Positions 49,818-58,438 of a DNA stretch of 64,000 nucleotides are shown here, piece after piece. The position numbers were made by a program, and so were the translations under genes. A model generated the notes under the pieces. That model had not been told where the DNA came from and ran no database searches. It saw only the letters and a program-made list of their open reading frames with translations. Source of the stretch: Streptomyces himalayensis subsp. himalayensis (GTDB lineage Bacteria > Actinomycetota > Actinomycetes > Streptomycetales > Streptomycetaceae); the NCBI RefSeq assembly GCF_013778455.1, contig NZ_JACEHE010000011.1:1-64000 (forward strand), given 5' to 3'. The first letter of the stretch is position 1, and each line of letters opens with the position of its first letter.

Positions 49818-51912
49818 GGGCCAGCACCTCCCTGTCGTCCGCCCGCCAGGGGCGCCTGAGGCCCCACCACTCAACGGGGATCTCCGGTTCGGCCGGGTCG
49901 GCGGTCTGCCGCGCCGCCGCGTACCGGCGCAGGCCCTCGCCCAGGACGTAAGCCCAGACGAGGAACGTCCAGCCGTTGATGACGTCACCCAGCCGCAGCC
50001 CCCACCCGAGGGCGAGCCCCACCAGCAGTGCGGGCAGGGCGATGCGGTCCCGGCCGAGTGGCTCCCACTCGCGCCGGAACCGGGACACGATGCCCTCGGG
50101 GCTGTGCGCCAGCCCCATTCCGGCCAGCGCGGGCATCACCGAGACGAGGTTGTGCCCCCAGGACACCAGGCCCGTCAGGACGTGCGGCCCCACGAAGGCC
50201 GTACCGGCGAACAGCCCGTTGCCCACCGCACCGAGACCGCCGATCACCGCGACCAGGAAGATCGGCAGCCCCGCCACCAGGTTGAACTGCTCGGCCGTGA
50301 CCGTCCGGTGCTGCATCCCGTACAGCGCCCCGCCGAGCCCCGCGATCCCCGCGGACAGCGCGAACACCGCGACCTTGGCCACCAGCAGGTTGCCGCCGAG
50401 CGTCGCGTAGGCGGCCTCGCTGTCGCGCAGCGCGATCAGCCGCCGCCCGAACCGGCCGCGGCGCAGCACCGCCACGCCGAGCGACGCGAGGGCCAGCCAC
50501 ACCGAGGCGAACACCAGCAGTTCCGCCGTGCCGTCGAGACGCAGACCGAACAGGTTCGGCCCGCTCACCTCCACCGACCCTTGGTCGAACAGCGCGATGC
50601 GCACCCCGAACACCTCGAACGACGGCAGCGTGAAGATCCACCGGTCGAGTACGACCGCGAACGCCGCCGTCCCGAGCGCCAGATACACCCCGGAGAACCG
50701 CAGCGCGGGCACCGCGATCAGCGCCCCGACCGCCGCCGAGACCAGGACCGCCGCGCCGAGCGCCCACAGCTGCCCTTGCGCGCCCAGATGCCCCCACACG
50801 ACCGCGCCGATCCCCGCGATACTCAGCTGGCACAGCGAGATCTGGCCCGCGTACCCGGCCAGCGGCACGTACGACAGCGCGATGATGCCGAGCGAGAACA
50901 GCGGCCCGTAGGTGACCAGGTCGGCGTCGCTGAGGACCGTGGCCAGCACCAGCCCGAACGCGACGGTCGACGCGGCGAACACGGCCGTGCCGCGCAGGGA
51001 CGGCACCGGCACCCGGACCAGGCGCCGGTCCCTGCCGCGCAACCGCCGGTGCCGAAACACCAGCAACGCGATGAACAGCAGCAGCGCGGGCGCGGCGAGC
51101 CGCAGCCCCGGCAGGTACTCGTTCTGCGGCAGATATCCCGTCAGATAGCTCTCCAGACAGCCGACGACGACGGCGCCGATGAACGTCAGCGGCAGGCTGC
51201 GCAGCCAGCCGAAGACGGCCGCCGTGTAGGCGCTGACGATCAGGAGCGACAGCTGGGAGGCGTCCAGGGCGACGGTCGGTGCGATGAGGATGCCGCCGAG
51301 CGCCGCCAGCTGGGTACTGAGCATCCAGGCGACGCGGCCCGCGCGCAGCGGGTCGGCACCGGTGAGCTGCACCAGGCCCCGGTCGTCGACCGTCGCCCGC
51401 ATCTCCGCGCCGGTGCGCGTGCGGTTCAGCAGGAACCACAGGCCCGCCGCGACCGCCACCGCGACGGCCATGGTCAGCGCCTGGTGCCAGGTGACGGTGA
51501 CCGGTCCGATGTGGAAGGGCTCCCGGTCGGCGAAGAACACCGTCAGGGGACGGGCGACGTTGGGGTCCCAGATCCAGCGGGCGACGGCGATGGCCCCGCT
51601 GAGCAGGGCCACCGTCATCACCAGCCGTTCCGCCTCGCCGAGGTGCTGCACCGGGCGCATCAGCACCCGCTCGACCGCCAGGCCGAACCCCGGCGCGAGC
51701 ACGAGCAGCACCACGGCGAGACCCACCGGCACCGGCCAGCCCCACCCCACGGTGAGCTGCCAGTAGCAGAACGCCGCCAGCATGCCCGCCGCCCCGTGCG
51801 CGAAGTTGAACACGCCGGTGGTGACATAGGTGAGCACCAGGCCGCTGCCGATGACCGCGTAGATCGCCGCCGTGCTCAGGCCGACGATCCCGAAGGTGAG
51901 GAGCTGCTCCAT
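49798..51912 (-). CDS. Fused LivH-LivM permease
   Basis: 704 residues, with two permease halves in one chain. Residues 1-290 match LivH (GLSTAAIYAVIGSGLVLTYVTTGVFNFAHGAAGMLAAF ... LSTQLAALGGILIAPTVALDASQL). Residues about 330-640 match LivM (ALSYVPLAGYAGQISLCQLSIAGIGAVVWGHL ... ALRDSEAAYATLGGNLLVAKVAVFALSAGIAGLGGALYG). About 16-18 membrane helices. In most bacteria these are separate genes; fused forms occur in actinobacteria. The stop of the binding-protein gene and this ATG share a base. The transport channel for the substrate or an intermediate of the pathway. Confidence 0.92.
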   Translation of the reverse strand: MEQLLTFGIVGLSTAAIYAVIGSGLVLTYVTTGVFNFAHGAAGMLAAFCYWQLTVGWGWPVPVGLAVVLLVLAPGFGLAVERVLMRPVQHLGEAERLVMTVALLSGAIAVARWIWDPNVARPLTVFFADREPFHIGPVTVTWHQALTMAVAVAVAAGLWFLLNRTRTGAEMRATVDDRGLVQLTGADPLRAGRVAWMLSTQLAALGGILIAPTVALDASQLSLLIVSAYTAAVFGWLRSLPLTFIGAVVVGCLESYLTGYLPQNEYLPGLRLAAPALLLFIALLVFRHRRLRGRDRRLVRVPVPSLRGTAVFAASTVAFGLVLATVLSDADLVTYGPLFSLGIIALSYVPLAGYAGQISLCQLSIAGIGAVVWGHLGAQGQLWALGAAVLVSAAVGALIAVPALRFSGVYLALGTAAFAVVLDRWIFTLPSFEVFGVRIALFDQGSVEVSGPNLFGLRLDGTAELLVFASVWLALASLGVAVLRRGRFGRRLIALRDSEAAYATLGGNLLVAKVAVFALSAGIAGLGGALYGMQHRTVTAEQFNLVAGLPIFLVAVIGGLGAVGNGLFAGTAFVGPHVLTGLVSWGHNLVSVMPALAGMGLAHSPEGIVSRFRREWEPLGRDRIALPALLVGLALGWGLRLGDVINGWTFLVWAYVLGEGLRRYAAARQTADPAEPEIPVEWWGLRRPWRADDREVLARGIAGG

Positions 51913-53303
51913 CACTTCACGTCGTCCATGGACTTGCCGACATCGGCGAGCGTGAGCGGCTTGCCGTAGTCGCCGGTGTACTTGTACTGCTCGACGTCGC
52001 AGCGGTATGCGCCCTTGTCCGGCTTGAAGTCGGCCGGCTCCCAGCCCTTCGATGTGGCCTTCTCGACGTTGAAGCAGTCCACCGGGATGCCGGCGTCGGT
52101 CAGGTCGACCGGCGCGAGCAGGCCGCCCGCCGTCCAGGCGCTCTCCTTGCGGGCCGCCTCGTACACGCACGCGCGGGTGAGGTCGTCACCGCAGCTCTTG
52201 GCCGCCTTGGCGAACAGCAGCCAGGCCCCGAAGCCCCGCACGCCGGGCAGCGTGACCTCAGCGTCTGGCGCGTACTTCTCGAACAGGTCCACGAGTTGCT
52301 GCGTCGCCGGGTTCCCGGACGCGCTCTCCAGGGGATAGACCCCGTTCAGGTCGGCAAGGTTGTTCTGGTAATCGAGGGACGTGCCGCCGAGCTTGAGGAA
52401 GGCGGGCCCGTAGGCGTTGCTGTTCGCGTCGATCCAGTCGAGCTTGTACTTCATACCGGTGAGGATCTGCTCCAGCTTGGCGAGGCTGGTGAAGTCCCCG
52501 TAGAAGATCAGTCCCCTGACCTTCTTGCTTTTGATGGCCTGCGCGTACGGCGTCCAGTCCGAGACGCCGGAGGCCGGGTACAGGTCGCTGTAGGCGATGG
52601 TCCCGCCGGCGGCCTTCAGACCTTCCTCGGCCTGTGCGCCGAGGACCTTGGTGACCGGGGAATCGCCCGAGATGATGCCGATGGCGTCCGCTGACTTCGG
52701 GTACGCCTCCTTCAGCAGCCAGTTGTAATAGCCGGCGTAGCGGTTGTACTCGCTGCCGCCGGTCTGGCTGACCTGCAGGTCCGAGCCGTTGTTCTGCACC
52801 ATGCTGGTCTGGGCGGGGAATTCGGGCAGCAGGCAGGACAGGCGTTCTTTGGTGCCGAGGCCGTCCATGGCCGCGCTGCCGCCGGCGATCGCGAAGTCCT
52901 CCTTGCAGGAGTCGAGCATCCGCTGGCGGACCTCCAGCAGCTTCGTGTCCCGCACGGTGGCGACGAGCTTGCGTCCGTTGATGCCGCCCGCGGCATTGCA
53001 CCAGGACGTGAACACCTTCGCGGTGTCTCCGTATTCGGATTTCTTGGTGAAGCCGACGTCGGAGAAGACGCCGACCTTGATGGCGTCGGCTGTGACGCCT
53101 TGGGCGGACGCGGTCTTGGCGTCCCCAGGGCCGCAGACACCCTTCAGATCACCGAAGTCGCCGCCCGGCGCGGCCTCGGCGGCTTTCGTGGGATTGCCGT
53201 CACCGCGCGACTCCTCGGTCTCTCCCGACCCGCTGCGGCCGCATCCCGCGGCGAGCAGGGCGGCCACGACCAAGGTGGCCGCGAGGGAATTCATCGCTTT
53301 CAC
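51912..53303 (-). CDS. Branched-chain-type ABC substrate-binding lipoprotein
   Basis: 463 residues. Lipoprotein signal MKAMNSLAATLVVAALLAAGC (lipobox LAAGC, Cys at about residue 21), then a Gly/Ser/Glu-rich linker and the periplasmic type I fold: AIKVGVFSDVGFTKKSEYGD, CNAAGGINGRKLVATVRDTK, TKERLSCLLPEFPAQTSMVQNNGSD, AIGIISGDSPVTKVLGAQAEEG, GLIFYGDFTSLAKLEQIL. Anchored on the outer face of the membrane. Extra Cys residues (at least six after the lipobox) suggest disulfides. First gene of the importer operon; its promoter, with the GAGAAGCTA element, is about 340 bases upstream. Confidence 0.9.
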   Translation of the reverse strand: MKAMNSLAATLVVAALLAAGCGRSGSGETEESRGDGNPTKAAEAAPGGDFGDLKGVCGPGDAKTASAQGVTADAIKVGVFSDVGFTKKSEYGDTAKVFTSWCNAAGGINGRKLVATVRDTKLLEVRQRMLDSCKEDFAIAGGSAAMDGLGTKERLSCLLPEFPAQTSMVQNNGSDLQVSQTGGSEYNRYAGYYNWLLKEAYPKSADAIGIISGDSPVTKVLGAQAEEGLKAAGGTIAYSDLYPASGVSDWTPYAQAIKSKKVRGLIFYGDFTSLAKLEQILTGMKYKLDWIDANSNAYGPAFLKLGGTSLDYQNNLADLNGVYPLESASGNPATQQLVDLFEKYAPDAEVTLPGVRGFGAWLLFAKAAKSCGDDLTRACVYEAARKESAWTAGGLLAPVDLTDAGIPVDCFNVEKATSKGWEPADFKPDKGAYRCDVEQYKYTGDYGKPLTLADVGKSMDDVK

Positions 53304-53718
53304 GGGGTGTCCTCCTCATGTTTCCCGACGTGCTGATGGCTCGATGGGCGCGATCAGGGCTCGCTCCGGCCGCGCGGCGACGCGGACCGGGGCGCACGCG
53401 GGAAACGCAGGTGACAGCGCACTCCGTGCGCACAGACGTGCCGTTGGTACGGCAGCCCGGCGTCGGGTGGGCGGCCCACCGCTCCCGCCTCATGGCGTGC
53501 CACGTCGCAGCCGCCGACGGCGAGCCTGATGGGGGCAGGGAGCCTGGGCGGCGCGGTGCGGGCGCCGACGGTGTGTGCTGCAGCTGGTCGAACCGTTGTC
53601 CCAACTGCCGAATTGGTCCGAATAGCTTGCTCTCGGAATCTGGAAGGTAGCTTCTCCTCAGAGGAGAGGCAATGGGTTCGACGCGCCCTGAAGTTCTTCT
53701 GCCGCGGCGCGCAGTGCC
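53304..53718. other. Long leader/intergenic region upstream of the importer operon
   Basis: About 415 bases. The promoter at 53642-53672 implies an untranslated leader of roughly 335 bases for the binding-protein mRNA. I see no convincing ORF, riboswitch fold or terminator in the leader. Confidence 0.45.
53642..53672 (-). promoter_or_regulatory. Promoter with GAGAAGCTA element over the -10 (copy 2)
   Basis: On the minus strand: TTGCCT (53672-53667), 17 bases, TACCTT (53649-53644). GAGAAGCTACCTTCC spans 53656-53642. It is followed downstream by CGAGAGC. Same architecture as copies at 31.09 and 58.46 kb. Points toward the ABC importer. Confidence 0.7.
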
Positions 53719-54438
53719 TCAGCGGCCCCGGCTCATCGCCCGGTCCACCGCCGCCCAGTGCGCGTCCCCGACCCAGAGGGCGGCGAAGGCGTCCACCGCC
53801 TCGTGGGCGGAGGCGCCCTCCCGTGTGATCCGCTTGATCTCCTGAGCCGGGCGGTTCGCCAGCGAACGGGCCAGGGTCTGCCAGCCCTCCTCGAAAGAGG
53901 CGCGCGGCAGCACCTCGTCCACCAGGCCGATCCGCTCGGCTCCGGCCGCGTCCAGAACCCGGCCGGACCCCGCGAGCAGCAGCGCCCGCCCCCTGCCGAT
54001 CAGGGCCGCGAGCCGCTCGGCGCCGCCCCATGCCGGCATGATCTCCAGGTTGACCTGGGTGAAGCCGATCCGGATGTCGTCGGCGGCCACCCTGATGTCG
54101 GCGGCTACCGCCACCTCGGCCCCGCCGCCCAGGGCATGGCCGTTGAGTGCGGCGATCACCGGTGCGGGGAACACCGCGATGCGGTCGCAGATCCGCCGCA
54201 TCCGCCAGGCCATGGCCGCCGCCTCCTCGGTGGTACGCAGGGCGGCAAGCTCCTTGAGGTCGCCGCCGGAGACGAAGGCGCGATCGCCGGCCCCCGTGAC
54301 GACCAGTGCCCTCGCACCCGCTGCCGCGTCCAGGGCCTGTTCCAACTCGCCCATGGTGTCCAGTGCGATGGCGTTGCGCGCGTGCGGGCGGTTGATGGTG
54401 ATGACCGCCAGTCCCGAGTCCATCTCCAGATCGACCAT
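53719..54438 (-). CDS. Enoyl-CoA hydratase
   Basis: 239 residues, crotonase family. VITINRPHARNAIALDTMGELEQAL, ALVVTGAGDRAFVSGGDLKELAAL (first oxyanion loop), APVIAALNGHALGGGAEVAVAADIRVAADDIRIGFTQVNLEIMPAWGGAERLAALIGRGRALLL (second loop and active-site segment). Of the two catalytic Glu of mitochondrial hydratase, one (GGGAEVA) is present and the second position is Glu in NLEIMPAWGG, so normal hydratase activity is plausible. Divergent from the chorismate-mutase-like gene, with operator site 8 between. Confidence 0.9.
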   Translation of the reverse strand: MVDLEMDSGLAVITINRPHARNAIALDTMGELEQALDAAAGARALVVTGAGDRAFVSGGDLKELAALRTTEEAAAMAWRMRRICDRIAVFPAPVIAALNGHALGGGAEVAVAADIRVAADDIRIGFTQVNLEIMPAWGGAERLAALIGRGRALLLAGSGRVLDAAGAERIGLVDEVLPRASFEEGWQTLARSLANRPAQEIKRITREGASAHEAVDAFAALWVGDAHWAAVDRAMSRGR

Positions 54439-54540
54439 GGGGGAACCCTCCAGATCTCGGCATTCGCGAAGCTACGGATCCATCCGGCGGTGCGGTCGCA
54501 GAGCTCCTTGTGCGCAAGGACATTGCGGCCCGAGCCAAGC

Positions 54541-54555
54541 GAGAATAGCATTCTC
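54541..54555. promoter_or_regulatory. GAGAAY dyad operator (site 8)
   Basis: GAGAATAGCATTCTC, a perfect dyad with a 3-base centre. TTGCGG (54523-54528), 17 bases and TAGCAT (54546-54551) could form a plus-strand promoter inside it. It lies between the hydratase (minus) and the chorismate-mutase-like gene (plus). Confidence 0.85.
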
Positions 54556-54610
54556 TTATGGAGTGAAGGTGGATCTCGCATCCTCGCGCGAGCAGAAACG
54601 GAGATGCACG

Positions 54611-54877
54611 GTGTCAATGGACGCGCTTACCGAACAGGCGACGCACAGGTCGCTGTCGCGCATCGAGCAGCTGGACCACGAGATCATCGAACTTCTGCTG
54701 AGGCGCCGGGAGATGGCGCGGGAACTGCCCGCCCCGTCCGCACCCCGCGCCACCGACCCCGGTTTCGCGGAGGCCGTGCGGGCCATCACCGGCCGGTACC
54801 GCGAGCACCTCGGCGGCGGCGGTGAACTCGTCGCCCGCGCCGTCCTGGTGCTGTGCCATCCGGGTCAGCGGCCATGA
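54611..54877 (+). CDS. Chorismate-mutase (AroQ)-like domain protein, short
   Basis: 88 residues. SRIEQLDHEIIELLLRRREM is the first AroQ helix with the usual R-x-x-I-x-x-x-D and L-x-x-R-R spacing, then PSAPRATDPGFAEAVRAITGRYREHLGG and ELVARAVLVLCHPGQRP. The middle loop is shortened and the Lys that contacts chorismate after helix 1 is missing, so mutase activity is doubtful. I choose GTG 54611 (8 bases after GGAG) over ATG 54617. Its operator is site 8. No aromatic amino-acid genes are near; it may be a recruited AroQ fold or a regulator subunit. Confidence 0.7.
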   Translation: MSMDALTEQATHRSLSRIEQLDHEIIELLLRRREMARELPAPSAPRATDPGFAEAVRAITGRYREHLGGGGELVARAVLVLCHPGQRP

Positions 54878-55001
54878 GCGTGCACGCCGAGTGACGCCGG
54901 GCGCCCGTAGAGGGCGGACTCACTCACCGACGGGCCGCCGCCTCGTTCCGTGCGAGGCGGCGGCCCATCGGGTTTCGTAGGGTGCTCGTCTCCAGGCGCG
55001 G

Positions 55002-56054
55002 TTACTCGTACTCGACCGTCACGGACGGCGTGTCCGGTAGCCCCTGGCAGGTGAGGACGTACCCCTCGGCCACCTCTTCCTCGGTCAGGGCGTCGTTGAC
55101 GCGCATGGTCGCACTGCCCTCCCTCAACTTCGCCATGCAGGTCGCGCAGTTGCCCGCCTCGCAGGAGAAGGGCGGCGCGAGGCCGGCGCGACGGGCGCTC
55201 TGCAGCAGCGTCTCGTTCGGGCGGCGCGGGACCGACACCCGCTTGTTGCCGAGGAGGATCGTGATCGTCCCCTCTGCGGCGGCCGGAGTCGGAGTCTGGG
55301 CCGGAGGCGGTGCCGGAGTCCGGGCCGGGGACGGACGCGGCGGAGACGGCGGCGGGACCTGCGCGCCGCCGAATCGCTCGCTGAAGACCCTTCCCGACCC
55401 TTGCAGCGCCGACTCCACGAGCTCCATGAAGGGCTCGGGCCCGCACACGTACGAGTCCGCGTCCATGTCGGCGCCGACGAACTCCTTGATGTCCGCCGCG
55501 TCGAGGAGCCCGCGCTCGTCGTCGAGATGACGTACGACCGTCAGACGGCCCGGATAGCGCTTCGCCAGTCCGGCCAGGCCCTCGTAGAAGATCGCCGAGG
55601 GCCTGTCGCGGTCGGCGCACAGCAGCCGGACCCGGCGGTCGGTGCCCGCGAGTGCGCTCTTGGCGAGGGAGAGGACTGGGGTGATGCCGCTGCCGCCGCA
55701 GAAGCCCAGGAGTGGTGCGGCGGTGGAGGCCGGGCGCAGGCAGAACTTGCCCCGGGGTTCGGTCAGTTCGAGTTCGTCACCCTCGGACACGTGGTCGTGC
55801 AGCCAGTTCGAGACCTTGCCGCCCGGGACCCGCTTGACGGTCGTCATCAGCTCGTCGTCGGCCTCCGGGGCGCTCGACATGGAGTAGGACCGCAGCAGGT
55901 CCCGTCCGTCCACGCGGACCCGGAAGATGCAGAACTGCCCGGCGCGATACGAGAGCGGCCCTCCGTGCGGGGCGAGCACGAACGTACGGGCGTCGGCGGT
56001 CTCCTGGATGATCCGCGTGACGGTCGCGCGCCGGAACAGCGGGGGGCTCGGCAT
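55002..56054 (-). CDS. Ferredoxin-reductase type oxidoreductase (FNR + 2Fe-2S; PaaE/KshB-like)
   Basis: 350 residues. FAD/FMN domain (PLSYRAGQFCIFRVRVDGRDLLRSYSMSSAPEADD with R-x-Y-S), NAD domain (LLGFCGGSGITPVLSLAKSAL and YVCGPEPFMELVESAL), a Pro/Ala-rich linker (PSPPRPSPARTPAPPPAQTP) and a C-terminal plant-type [2Fe-2S] domain, SCEAGNCATCMAKLREG with the fourth Cys in LTCQGLP. This is the PaaE/HmpX/KshB architecture that feeds monooxygenases with electrons from NAD(P)H. No Rieske oxygenase such as KshA lies nearby, so it probably serves the P450-ferredoxin pair. Operator site 9 lies 37 bases upstream. Confidence 0.92.
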   Translation of the reverse strand: MPSPPLFRRATVTRIIQETADARTFVLAPHGGPLSYRAGQFCIFRVRVDGRDLLRSYSMSSAPEADDELMTTVKRVPGGKVSNWLHDHVSEGDELELTEPRGKFCLRPASTAAPLLGFCGGSGITPVLSLAKSALAGTDRRVRLLCADRDRPSAIFYEGLAGLAKRYPGRLTVVRHLDDERGLLDAADIKEFVGADMDADSYVCGPEPFMELVESALQGSGRVFSERFGGAQVPPPSPPRPSPARTPAPPPAQTPTPAAAEGTITILLGNKRVSVPRRPNETLLQSARRAGLAPPFSCEAGNCATCMAKLREGSATMRVNDALTEEEVAEGYVLTCQGLPDTPSVTVEYE

Positions 56055-56090
56055 GGCGGCCTCCTTCTGGTATGAAAGTTCTAGCGATAC

Positions 56091-56105
56091 GAGAATATCG
56101 TTCTC
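56091..56105. promoter_or_regulatory. GAGAAY dyad operator (site 9)
   Basis: GAGAATATCGTTCTC, a near-perfect dyad (A/G difference at the inner bases). Between the reductase gene (minus) and alpha/beta hydrolase B (plus). Identical to site 10 at 57951. Confidence 0.85.
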
Positions 56106-56163
56106 CGAGGCGAGATGGGACCCTCTCGGTAGAGCGACGGAGCTACCCCTCCCGAGGAGGCTC

Positions 56164-57096
56164 GTGACCACGACCGGACCCTCACCCGCCGCCGCACCAC
56201 CTCTCGGTGACGTGGTCCCGTGCGTCGTGCAGGCCGCGGGCGTCCCGGTGTCCGCGCTGGCCGCCGCCGTCCCCCGGCCGCGCGTCGTCGTCGTCGCCCT
56301 GCACGGCGGGGCCGCCACCTCGGCGTACTACGACCACCCCGGGCACCCGCGCCTCTCCCTGCTGCGCACAGGCACCGCCCTCGGCTTCACCGTGCTCGCC
56401 CTCGACCGCCCCGGATACGGCAGTTCGGCCGGCCACACACGGGGGATGGAGCGGCCGGAGCGCCGGGTGGAGGTCGCCTACGCGGCGGTGGAGGCACTTC
56501 TCGCCGGGCGGTCGCGCGGAGCCGGAGTGTTCCTCGTCGCCCATTCGATCGGCTGTGAACTGGCCGTGCGCATGGCCGCCGACGAGCGCGGCGCGGACCT
56601 GCTGGGCGTGGAACTGGCGGGCACCGGCACGCAGCACAATCCGCCAGCGCTCCGACTCATGGAGGAGTGGCGGCGCAACGCCGCCCGCCGCCCGACTGGT
56701 CGCCGCATGCGCGACCTCATCTGGTACCCGGCGGACGCCTACCCCCCGGATGTCTACGGGGGCGCCCGCATCGGCTCACCGGCGCCCGCCTACGAAGGTG
56801 ATGTGGTGCGCACCTGGACGGAGGACTTCCCTCGGCTCGCCGCCCGCGTCCGCGTCCCCCTGCGGTTCACCCTCGGCGCGCACGAACAGGTGTGGCGCAG
56901 CGGCCCCACCGCGCTGGCCGACATCGGATCGCTGTTCACCGCCTCGCCGCGCGTCGTGGTGGACGAGCAGGCCGGGGCCGGGCACAACACGAGCATCGGC
57001 CGGACCGCCACGGCGTACCACCTGAAGGTCCTCTCCTTCGTCGAGGAGTGCGCCCTGGCCGCCAGGCCGCAGCGCACGGAGGGCGGGACGCGATAG
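56164..57096 (+). CDS. Alpha/beta hydrolase, paralogue B
   Basis: 310 residues from GTG 56164 after a GAGGAGG site. VVVVALHGGAATSAYYDHPGHPRLSLLRTGTALGFTVLALDRPGYGSS, nucleophile elbow FLVAHSIGCELAVRMAADERG, FTLGAHEQVWRSGPTALADIGSLFTASPRVVVDEQAGAGHNTSIG with the catalytic His. Clearly homologous to paralogue A (36728), with nearly identical blocks around the elbow and C-terminus, but a different cap (THMERRPE-type). Divergent from the reductase, sharing operator site 9. Likely processes a related ester or beta-diketone-like intermediate. Confidence 0.88.
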   Translation: MTTTGPSPAAAPPLGDVVPCVVQAAGVPVSALAAAVPRPRVVVVALHGGAATSAYYDHPGHPRLSLLRTGTALGFTVLALDRPGYGSSAGHTRGMERPERRVEVAYAAVEALLAGRSRGAGVFLVAHSIGCELAVRMAADERGADLLGVELAGTGTQHNPPALRLMEEWRRNAARRPTGRRMRDLIWYPADAYPPDVYGGARIGSPAPAYEGDVVRTWTEDFPRLAARVRVPLRFTLGAHEQVWRSGPTALADIGSLFTASPRVVVDEQAGAGHNTSIGRTATAYHLKVLSFVEECALAARPQRTEGGTR

Positions 57097-57147
57097 TGGG
57101 CAACCGGCCTGACGGTGAGTCAGGACAGGCGGTGTGCGGCTTTCACG

Positions 57148-57909
57148 TCAGGTGTTCCGCCCTCCGTTGACGCCGAAGACCTGGCCCGTGATGTAGCCGG
57201 CCTCCTCGCTCACCAGGAAGGCGCACGCCGCGGCGATGTCCTCCGGGAGTCCCGGCCGCCGTACCGGGGTGCGCGCGGCGTGGTGGTCGACGCCGGGGCC
57301 GAGCAGGCCCTTCGCCTCGTTCCGCCGGGTCATCGGCGTGTCGATGAAGCCGGGCGGGATGGTGTTGACGGTGATGCCCTGCGGGCCGAACTCCAGGGCG
57401 AGCGCCTTGGTGAAGCCGATGACGCCGGCCTTGGAGGCGACGTAGTGGGTCATGAGTGGCTGCCCGCTGTGTGCGCTCGATGAGGAGATGTTGACGATGC
57501 GCCCCCACCTGGCCTGCACCATGTCGGGCAGGACGGCCTGGCAGCAGCGGAAGGTGCCGGTGAGGTTGACCGAGAGGATGCCCTCCCAGGACTCCTCGCT
57601 GATCGACAGGAACGGCTCGAAACCTTCCCGCCCCGCGTTGTTGACGAGGATCCCGACCGGGCCGAACCGTGCCCGGACCTCCTCGACCCCGCGGTCCACC
57701 TGCGCGCGGTCGCCGACGTCGACGGCTAGGCCGATCGCGGTGCCGCCGTCGGCGCGGATCTTCGCGGCGGCCGCCTCGGCGCCGTCCGCGTTCAGATCGA
57801 AGACGGCGACCTTGGCGCCGTCGCGGGCCAGCCGCTGGGCGATGGCGAGCCCGATGCCGGAAGCGGCCCCCGTGACGATGGCCGTCTTCGCGGTGGCTGT
57901 GTGCGCCAT
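57148..57909 (-). CDS. Short-chain dehydrogenase/reductase
   Basis: 253 residues. AIVTGAASGIGLAIAQRLA, VFDLNADG (NAD), ILVNNAGREGFEPF, VNISSSSAHSGQPLMTHYVASKAGVIGFTKALA (Ser, Tyr-x3-Lys), YITGQVFGVNGGRNT. FabG-like, resembling 2-hydroxycyclohexane-carboxyl-CoA dehydrogenase-type SDRs in having the SSSAHSGQP loop (inference). Divergent from the DABB-protein gene; operator site 10 lies 42 bases upstream. A candidate 3-hydroxy- or 4-oxoacyl-CoA oxidoreductase of the pathway. Confidence 0.9.
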   Translation of the reverse strand: MAHTATAKTAIVTGAASGIGLAIAQRLARDGAKVAVFDLNADGAEAAAAKIRADGGTAIGLAVDVGDRAQVDRGVEEVRARFGPVGILVNNAGREGFEPFLSISEESWEGILSVNLTGTFRCCQAVLPDMVQARWGRIVNISSSSAHSGQPLMTHYVASKAGVIGFTKALALEFGPQGITVNTIPPGFIDTPMTRRNEAKGLLGPGVDHHAARTPVRRPGLPEDIAAACAFLVSEEAGYITGQVFGVNGGRNT

Positions 57910-57950
57910 TCCTCTCCTCCTTCGCTGAGAGCAAAGTATGCGCCGGTGCT

Positions 57951-57965
57951 GAGAATATCGTTCTC
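57951..57965. promoter_or_regulatory. GAGAAY dyad operator (site 10)
   Basis: GAGAATATCGTTCTC, identical to site 9, between the divergent SDR (minus, start 57909) and DABB-protein (plus, start 58033) genes. Confidence 0.85.
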
Positions 57966-58032
57966 CTCGATCGAAAACATAGCTATCTTCCTGGTGGTGA
58001 GCCAACCGTCTCATCGAGCGACGGAGGAGCGC

Positions 58033-58356
58033 ATGGCGAAGCACATCCTGCACGTCGAGTCCTGGCCGGCGAGTCCGGAGGCCATGGAGGAGTTCAATCG
58101 CTGGTACGACGAGGTCCACCTGCCCGAGGTCGTGGCGCTGGACGGTTTCGTCGCGGCCCGCCGGTACGCCCCGAAGGAGGGCTACGGCCCGTATGTGACG
58201 CAGTACGAGATCGAGGGCGACCCGGAGGAGGCCGTCAAGAGCGTCAGCGCCGCAGCGGCCGCCGGCAAGCTCAATATGTCCGACACCATGCGGATGGACC
58301 CGGTTCCGAAGATGCGGATCATGGAAGTCGTCACGGAGTACCGCCCGGAGTCCTGA
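58033..58356 (+). CDS. Dimeric alpha/beta-barrel (DUF4286/EthD-like) protein
   Basis: 107 residues. HILHVESWPASPEAMEEFNRWYDEVHLPEVVALDGFVAARRYAPKEGYGPYVTQYEIEGDPEEAVKSVSAAAAAGKLNMSDTMRMDPVPKMRIMEVVTEYRPE: a ferredoxin-like beta-alpha-beta-beta-alpha-beta fold with the conserved E-F-N-R-W-Y-D-E-V-H-L-P-E motif (catalytic-type His). Such proteins are found with P450s and oxygenases in degradation clusters. Ribosome site GGAGGAG before ATG 58033; operator site 10 upstream. May be an isomerase or lyase subunit. Confidence 0.85.
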   Translation: MAKHILHVESWPASPEAMEEFNRWYDEVHLPEVVALDGFVAARRYAPKEGYGPYVTQYEIEGDPEEAVKSVSAAAAAGKLNMSDTMRMDPVPKMRIMEVVTEYRPES

Positions 58357-58438
58357 GACCCGGGCCGGGGCGCTGTCCGCCATCGAAGGCGGGCGGCGCC
58401 TCATGTCGTTTCCGATTCCTGACGCAGCGGCAGACGTA

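Noticed and set aside
49177..51969. A plus-strand open frame of 930 codons across the transporter genes
   Set aside because: It is the antisense of the LivHM, LivG genes, rich in Arg/Gln/His with no motifs. High GC leaves the opposite strand open; the minus-strand genes have clear domains.
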